The notes under the pieces are model-generated. The model saw nothing but the letters and a program-made list of their open reading frames with translations. It was not told the DNA's origin and made no database searches. Positions 59,608 through 64,000 of a stretch of 64,000 bases of DNA are shown piece after piece (position 1 is the stretch's first letter; every line of letters begins with the position of its first letter). Source of the stretch: Gemmatimonadaceae bacterium (lineage in GTDB: Bacteria; Gemmatimonadota; Gemmatimonadetes; Gemmatimonadales; Gemmatimonadaceae). Made by a program: the position numbers and the translations under genes. Where the stretch lies: assembly GCA_025934775.1 (NCBI GenBank), contig JAICWO010000004.1, positions 178,724 to 242,723 on the forward strand. The letters run 5' to 3'.

Positions 59608-60597
59608 GTGTTCAGTCCCTCGTATGAACCAGCCCACTGCGTGGTGTGCGGGCACGCCGATGCGACGGCGATCGCGGAGCGCGAGGACATGCGACGCGAG
59701 ATCGAGCTGCTCTGGCAGTTTCACGAGCGGCGCCTGCGCCCCGCGACGCCGCCGTCGCGCCTGCGCGACCGCGTGGCGTTCTCGGAGCACGCGCCCGTGC
59801 GTCTGGTGCGATGCAAGGATTGCGGCACCGTCTACCGCAATCCGGTCGAGCGCACGTTCGAGCTGACGGAGATCTACGCGCGCGACGTGCCGCCGGAGCA
59901 CGTGCTCGCGTCGCTGCACGCGACGCAGTTACACGCGCAGCACGCGCAAGCAGCGCGCCTGCGGTCGGTGATGGGCCACGCGGGCGGCGGATTGGAGATC
60001 GGGAGCTACGCCGGCGCGTTCCTCACGGCAGCGCGGGCCGAGGGGATGCAATTCGAGGGACTCGACATCAATCCCGCGGTCAATCGATTCACGCGCTCGC
60101 GCGGGTTCGGCGTGCACGACGGTGCGTTGGAGTCATTCGAGTGCGATCGTCGGTTCGATGCGATCGCGATCTGGAACACATTCGATCAGCTCGCGGAGCC
60201 GCGCGCGGCGGTGAATCGCGCTCGCAGCCTGTTGGCGGCGAACGGCGTGCTGGCGATTCGTGTCCCGAACGGCGCGTTCTACGCGGCGTGGGCGCCGCTC
60301 GCGCGCCGCTCCGGCGCGAGAGCCGCGATCGCACGCGATCTCCTCGCGCAGAATAACCTCCTGAGCTTTCCGTATCGCGTGGGATTCACGCCCGCGTCGC
60401 TGAGCAGTCTGCTCGAGCAGTGTGGATTCGAGATCGCGCGCACGTACGGCGACGTGCTCGTGCGCATCGCCGATGAATGCACGCGCCGTTGGGCGCGGTG
60501 GGAGGAGATGGGGATCAAGCGAATGCAGGGCGTCGTGGCCGGTCGGAGGCCGAAAACCGCGCCCTGGTTCGAGATCTACGCGCGCCGGAGACGCTGA
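59608..60597 (+). CDS. Zn-ribbon class I SAM-dependent methyltransferase
   Basis: 329 residues from the GTG at 59608. An N-terminal zinc ribbon is formed by CVVCGHAD and CKDCGTVYRNP (four Cys), as in Methyltransf_13/C-methyltransferase families. The SAM fold is short-motif but clear: GGLEIGSYAGAFLTAARAEG, FEGLDINPAVNRF, FDAIAIWNTFDQLAEPRAAVNRARSLLAANGVLAIRVPNG. Such enzymes often modify sugars or quinone-like molecules. No sugar-biosynthesis genes lie beside it. It is divergent from the Asp-box protein gene. Confidence 0.88.
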   Translation: MFSPSYEPAHCVVCGHADATAIAEREDMRREIELLWQFHERRLRPATPPSRLRDRVAFSEHAPVRLVRCKDCGTVYRNPVERTFELTEIYARDVPPEHVLASLHATQLHAQHAQAARLRSVMGHAGGGLEIGSYAGAFLTAARAEGMQFEGLDINPAVNRFTRSRGFGVHDGALESFECDRRFDAIAIWNTFDQLAEPRAAVNRARSLLAANGVLAIRVPNGAFYAAWAPLARRSGARAAIARDLLAQNNLLSFPYRVGFTPASLSSLLEQCGFEIARTYGDVLVRIADECTRRWARWEEMGIKRMQGVVAGRRPKTAPWFEIYARRRR

Positions 60598-60693
60598 CGG
60601 GCGCTGGCGGCGCATTCGCCGTCGTTCAAACCATCCGGAACTTTCCGCCGTCCAAACGCGTAGATGCTCCACCAACCACGTTTGGGGAAAGAC

Positions 60694-61026
60694 ATGCCAC
60701 GTGATGCCAGCGACCTGCTGCACGGCACGCTCGACGTACTCGTGCTCAAGACGCTCACCTGGGGGCCGATGCACGGCTACGCAATCGCCGAGTGGATCGA
60801 GGAGCGCGGCGACGGCGAGCTCGTGATCGTGGACGCGGCGCTCTACAAGGCGTTGCACCGATTGGAGGATGCGGGCGCGATCGAGTCCGAGTGGGGCTAC
60901 TCGGAGAACAACCGGCGCGCGAAGTACTACGCGCTCACCACCCGCGGCCGCGCGCAATTGCGTGCCGAAGCCGCGACGTGGCGGCGATACGCCACGGCCG
61001 TCGGCCGGATTCTCGGGAGCACCTGA
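60694..61026 (+). CDS. PadR-family regulator
   Basis: 110 residues from the ATG at 60694, GGGGAAAG just before it. Complete PadR winged HTH: DLLHGTLDVLVLKTLTWGPMHGYAIAEWIEERG, VDAALYKALHRLEDAGAIESEWGYSENNRRAKYYALTTRGR in parts. PadR genes of this size are regularly found in front of ADOP permease genes, as here (3 bp gap), and presumably control them. The inducer is unknown. Confidence 0.93.
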   Translation: MPRDASDLLHGTLDVLVLKTLTWGPMHGYAIAEWIEERGDGELVIVDAALYKALHRLEDAGAIESEWGYSENNRRAKYYALTTRGRAQLRAEAATWRRYATAVGRILGST

Positions 61027-61029
61027 GCG

Positions 61030-63729
61030 ATGCGCATCCCTCGCGGCGTGCGCCGCGTCTTTCGCCTGCCAACGACGCGCGAGCGTCTGGTGCGCGAGCT
61101 CGACGATGAGGTGCGCTTTCACATCGAGACGCGCGTCGAGCGGCTCGTCGCGCGGGGAATGCCGCGCGACGACGCCTACACGGAAGCGATGCGCCGATTC
61201 GGCGACGTCGACGAGCTACGGAGCTATTGTCAAACCATCGAGGTCACGCACATGCAGCGCATGGAGCTTCGGGAGCGCATCGGCGGGCTGGCGCAGGATC
61301 TTCGCTACGCATTGCGGCAGATCCACAAGGCGCCGGCGTTCAGCGCGATCGCGGCGCTGACTCTCGCGCTGGGGATTGGCGCGACCACATCGATTTTCAG
61401 CGTGGTGAGCGGCGTGCTGCTCAAGCCACTGCCGTTTCGCGAGCCCGACCGGATCGTGCAGCTCCTCGGGCAGGACGCAAAGGGCAATCTGCAGGGGCGC
61501 TACACCGACCCGACGTTCGACGACGTGGCCGCGCAAAGCCACAGCTTCTCCGCGCTGGCAGAATATCAATTCGGCGTATCGACGATTCAGGTCGGGGGCG
61601 AGGCGTACCCGCTCAAGACGGCGTCCGTATCGCGCGGCTATTTCGACGTGTTCGGGCTCACGCCCGCCGCGGGCCGCTTCTTCGCGCCCGACGAGCAGGT
61701 GTTGAACGCGAGTCCGGCGGCGGTCATCAGCTACGACTTCTGGCAGCGGCAGTTTGGCGGGGCGAAGAGCGCGATCGGCGCCTCCCTGTTCAGGGGCTCG
61801 CAGCGCTTGATCATCGTCGGTGTGCTGCCGCCGCATTTGGAGTACCCAGCGGGAGTCGACGTGCTCACTCCACGCGAAACGCGGCCGAAGAGCACGAGTC
61901 GGACGGCGTACAACTGGCTTGCGGTCGCGCGCCTGGCACCGGGCGTCTCGCTGCCCAAGGCACAGGTCGATCTTTCCACAATTCTCAAGCGGCTCAAGGC
62001 CACGTATGGCGACTACACGTGGACGTCTGACGGCACCGTCGTGCCGCTCCGCGACCGGATCGTGGGCCCGATCAAGCCGATGCTGCTGCTGATTCTCGCC
62101 GCCTCGCTCGTGCTGTTGTTGATCGCGTGCGCGAACGTGGCGAACCTGCTCGTGGCGCGGATGGCGTCTCGCGAGGGAGAGATCGCCGTTCGCTTGGCGC
62201 TCGGCGCGGGCCGCGGCCGACTGGCGCAGCAACTCCTGGCCGAATCGTCGATTCTCGCGCTCCTCGGCTGCGTCGGCGGGCTCGCGTTCACGCTGCTGGG
62301 CGTGAAGCTGCTTCTGCTGCTCAAGCCGGCGTCGATCCCGCGCGTCGACGACATCGGGATCGATTGGCGCGTGCTGACGTTCGCGGTGGCGGCGAGCGCG
62401 GTGATGGCGCTGGTGCTCGGCCTGGTCGCGGCGTGGCGCGCCGTTCGCGGCGACTTGCGGTCGGCGCTCGCGAACGCGCAGCGCACCAAGGGCGGCGGCG
62501 CGAGCTATCGCTTGCGAGGCACCCTCGTGGTGGCGCAGCTCGCGATGACCATGGTGCTGCTCGCCGGCGCGGCGGTGCTCGGCCGGAGCTTCTTGCATTT
62601 GATGTCGGTGCAGCCGGGATTCAACACTCGGGGCGTCGTGTTCGCGACCGCATTGCTGCCGCAGTCGACGGACGATTCGACGCGGACCGCGCGCCGCGGA
62701 CAATACCTGCAAGGCGCACTCGCGCAGCTTGGCGCATTGCCTGGTGTGACCGCGGCGGGGGCGGCCGACGGCGAGCTGCTCAACGGTGGTTCGTCCACCG
62801 GCTCGTTCCTCGTGCTCGACAACGCGGCCGTGAAGATCCGAATGGACGATCTCGAGCGGCTCTTTCAAGACAAGACGCGCACGGGAACCGCGGAGTACTG
62901 GCTGGCGACACCAGGGTACTTCAAGGCGATGGGAATTCCGGTCGTGCGCGGACGCATGCTGGATGATCGCGACCGCGCGGGTGCGCCGCACGCCGCGGTG
63001 GTGAGCGCGTCGCTCGCGCAGAAGCAGTGGCCGGGACAGGACCCGATCGGCAAGGTGATCGAGTTTGGAAACATGGACGGCGACCTGACTCCGATCACGA
63101 TCGTCGGCGTCGTGGCTGACGTGCGCGACCGCAGCTTGAGCGCCGAGCCGTTTCCGGCCGTGTACGCGTCGTACGCCCAACGGCCGGGCAATTCGAGCTC
63201 GCTCACGTTCGCGATCGCCACGACCGCACCCGCATCGACGATCGCGAGCGCGCGCCGGCTGCTGCACGATCTTCGACCGGACATTCCCGTTCACCTGCAG
63301 CGCGTCGAAGACGTGGTCGCGAGCTCGGTCTCGTATCAGCGTTTTCTGCTGCTGCTCGTCGGCGTGTTCGGGCTCGTGTCGCTGCTGCTCGCGGCGCTCG
63401 GCGTCTACAGCGTCATCGCGTATCTGGTGGCGCAGCGCACGCCGGAGCTCGGGATTCGCGTCGCGCTCGGCGCACGGAGCTTGGACGTGGTGCGGCTCGT
63501 CGTCGCGCAGGGGCTCACGCTCGTAATCACGGGCGCGGTGGTGGGAACGGCCGGCGCGGTGTTCGCGACGCGGCTCCTCAAGACCATGGTGTACGAGACG
63601 AGCACGACCGATCCGGTGGGATTCGCCGTGGTGATTGCGCTGCTGTGCGTGATCGCGGTGATCGCGAGCTGGATTCCGGCGCGACGCGCGGCACAGATCG
63701 ACCCGATGGACGCCCTGCGGGCGGGCTGA
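61030..63729 (+). CDS. ADOP-family ABC permease (MacB/FtsX type)
   Basis: 899 residues. An N-terminal PadR-linked extension (RERLVRELDDEVRFHIETRVERLVARGMPRDDAYTEAMRRFGD) leads into MacB-PCD periplasmic domain 1 after helix 1 (FSAIAALTLALGIGATTSIFSVV). Three helices with ANVANLLVARMASREGEIAVRLALGAGRGRL come next, then a second helix/periplasmic/three-helix module ending RTPELGIRVALGARSLDVVRL and IPARRAAQIDPMDALR. This duplicated layout defines the acidobacterial duplicated orphan permeases, which lack a neighbouring ATPase gene, as here. It probably acts as a mechanotransmitter for lipoprotein or peptide export. Confidence 0.95.
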   Translation: MRIPRGVRRVFRLPTTRERLVRELDDEVRFHIETRVERLVARGMPRDDAYTEAMRRFGDVDELRSYCQTIEVTHMQRMELRERIGGLAQDLRYALRQIHKAPAFSAIAALTLALGIGATTSIFSVVSGVLLKPLPFREPDRIVQLLGQDAKGNLQGRYTDPTFDDVAAQSHSFSALAEYQFGVSTIQVGGEAYPLKTASVSRGYFDVFGLTPAAGRFFAPDEQVLNASPAAVISYDFWQRQFGGAKSAIGASLFRGSQRLIIVGVLPPHLEYPAGVDVLTPRETRPKSTSRTAYNWLAVARLAPGVSLPKAQVDLSTILKRLKATYGDYTWTSDGTVVPLRDRIVGPIKPMLLLILAASLVLLLIACANVANLLVARMASREGEIAVRLALGAGRGRLAQQLLAESSILALLGCVGGLAFTLLGVKLLLLLKPASIPRVDDIGIDWRVLTFAVAASAVMALVLGLVAAWRAVRGDLRSALANAQRTKGGGASYRLRGTLVVAQLAMTMVLLAGAAVLGRSFLHLMSVQPGFNTRGVVFATALLPQSTDDSTRTARRGQYLQGALAQLGALPGVTAAGAADGELLNGGSSTGSFLVLDNAAVKIRMDDLERLFQDKTRTGTAEYWLATPGYFKAMGIPVVRGRMLDDRDRAGAPHAAVVSASLAQKQWPGQDPIGKVIEFGNMDGDLTPITIVGVVADVRDRSLSAEPFPAVYASYAQRPGNSSSLTFAIATTAPASTIASARRLLHDLRPDIPVHLQRVEDVVASSVSYQRFLLLLVGVFGLVSLLLAALGVYSVIAYLVAQRTPELGIRVALGARSLDVVRLVVAQGLTLVITGAVVGTAGAVFATRLLKTMVYETSTTDPVGFAVVIALLCVIAVIASWIPARRAAQIDPMDALRAG

Positions 63730-64000
63730 CTACGCCCGTCGCGCCATCGCGCGTGGCTCACGGAGCTGCTCCGCGAGCCACGCCGCGGTCTGATCGATCG
63801 CCGTTGCGGGCGGCCAATGGCCGCCGTTGTACCAGTGGAGCTCCTTGGGCTCGGTCGCCGCATCGAACAACGATCGCGCTTGCGAGGGGCGAATCGTGCG
63901 ATCGTAGCGGCCGTTGATCATGAAGAGCGGCCGGCCGGCAATCGCGCGAACGGCGCGCTGCGGATCGGCGATCGTGCGCACGATCGACGCGAAGGGCGTT
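63730..64000 (-). CDS. Alpha/beta hydrolase, C-terminal part (5' end cut)
   Basis: The frame is open to the right window edge. The readable end, TPFASIVRTIADPQRAV onwards, contains GRPLFMINGRYDRTIRP with the catalytic-acid Asp and WYNGGHWPP with the catalytic His, as in dienelactone-hydrolase/prolyl-oligopeptidase-like enzymes. The nucleophile Ser lies outside the window. It converges with the ADOP gene with no spacer (TGA directly abuts). Confidence 0.85.
   Translation of the reverse strand, partial: TPFASIVRTIADPQRAVRAIAGRPLFMINGRYDRTIRPSQARSLFDAATEPKELHWYNGGHWPPATAIDQTAAWLAEQLREPRAMARRA

Overview
The window is about 64 kb of GC-rich, densely coded bacterial chromosome. The most likely source is a Gemmatimonadota (Gemmatimonadaceae-like) member, inferred from gene content. 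It carries an ADOP-type FtsX/MacB permease behind a PadR gene, a PASTA-less membrane Ser/Thr kinase with an exported C-terminal domain, a large Asp-box propeller protein, several DUF4142 lipoproteins, RND pumps and an outer-membrane barrel with an Omp85-like end. No rRNA or tRNA gene, CRISPR array, prophage or insertion sequence was recognised. Both window edges cut a gene.

Layout. 1-4.4 kb: a cut metallo-beta-lactamase-fold hydrolase, an M28 peptidase/ATP-grasp pair and two small exported proteins, one a 16-residue repeat protein. 4.4-8.4 kb: a Ser/Thr kinase divergent from an orphan XRE regulator with a perfect 22-bp operator-like palindrome, then a membrane diguanylate cyclase. 8.4-13.2 kb: a SsuD/SfnG-like flavin monooxygenase overlapping an ATP-grasp ligase. 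Upstream of the pair lie a strong intrinsic terminator and a 31-codon ORF with 8 Cys and 3 Met in 13 residues, which together look like a Cys/Met attenuator. An outer-membrane barrel gene follows. 13.3-16.8 kb: an ABC-2 exporter coupled to an aromatic-type decarboxylase. 17-20 kb: MsrA, DedA, D-amino-acid aminotransferase and a PEBP lipoprotein. 20.2-27 kb: a complete tetR-tolC-adaptor-RND efflux operon. 27-33 kb: an exported PLD-like protein, a NYN ribonuclease, two DUF4142 lipoproteins and a DUF1906 protein.

33.2-42.8 kb: an unusual array of five small hairpins, a second adaptor-less RND pump, an MFS pseudogene, an erythromycin-esterase-family pseudoenzyme, a LysR/YeiH divergent pair, a Rieske protein, a third DUF4142 protein and an Asp-rich lipoprotein. 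43-46.6 kb: an NtrC-like protein that has lost its sigma-54 contact and Walker B motifs, and an arsR-arsM-arsN2 arsenic methylation operon with two copies of a candidate operator. 46.6-50.8 kb: EttA, a MarR and a GNAT split by one in-frame TAG, and a DsbD/TlpA thiol-redox pair. 50.8-55 kb: a four-gene operon of cardiolipin-synthase-like PLD, PAP2, 2H phosphoesterase and group II decarboxylase, then a stand-alone receiver divergent from fabI. 56-64 kb: the Asp-box protein, a methyltransferase, PadR plus ADOP permease, and a cut alpha/beta hydrolase.

Two patterns run across the window. All convergent gene junctions longer than about 60 bp carry palindromic DNA, while the other convergent junctions are 21 bp or less. 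Many GC-rich genes also contain one short AT-rich patch made of rare codons (AGA, ATA, TTA, CTA, TCT).
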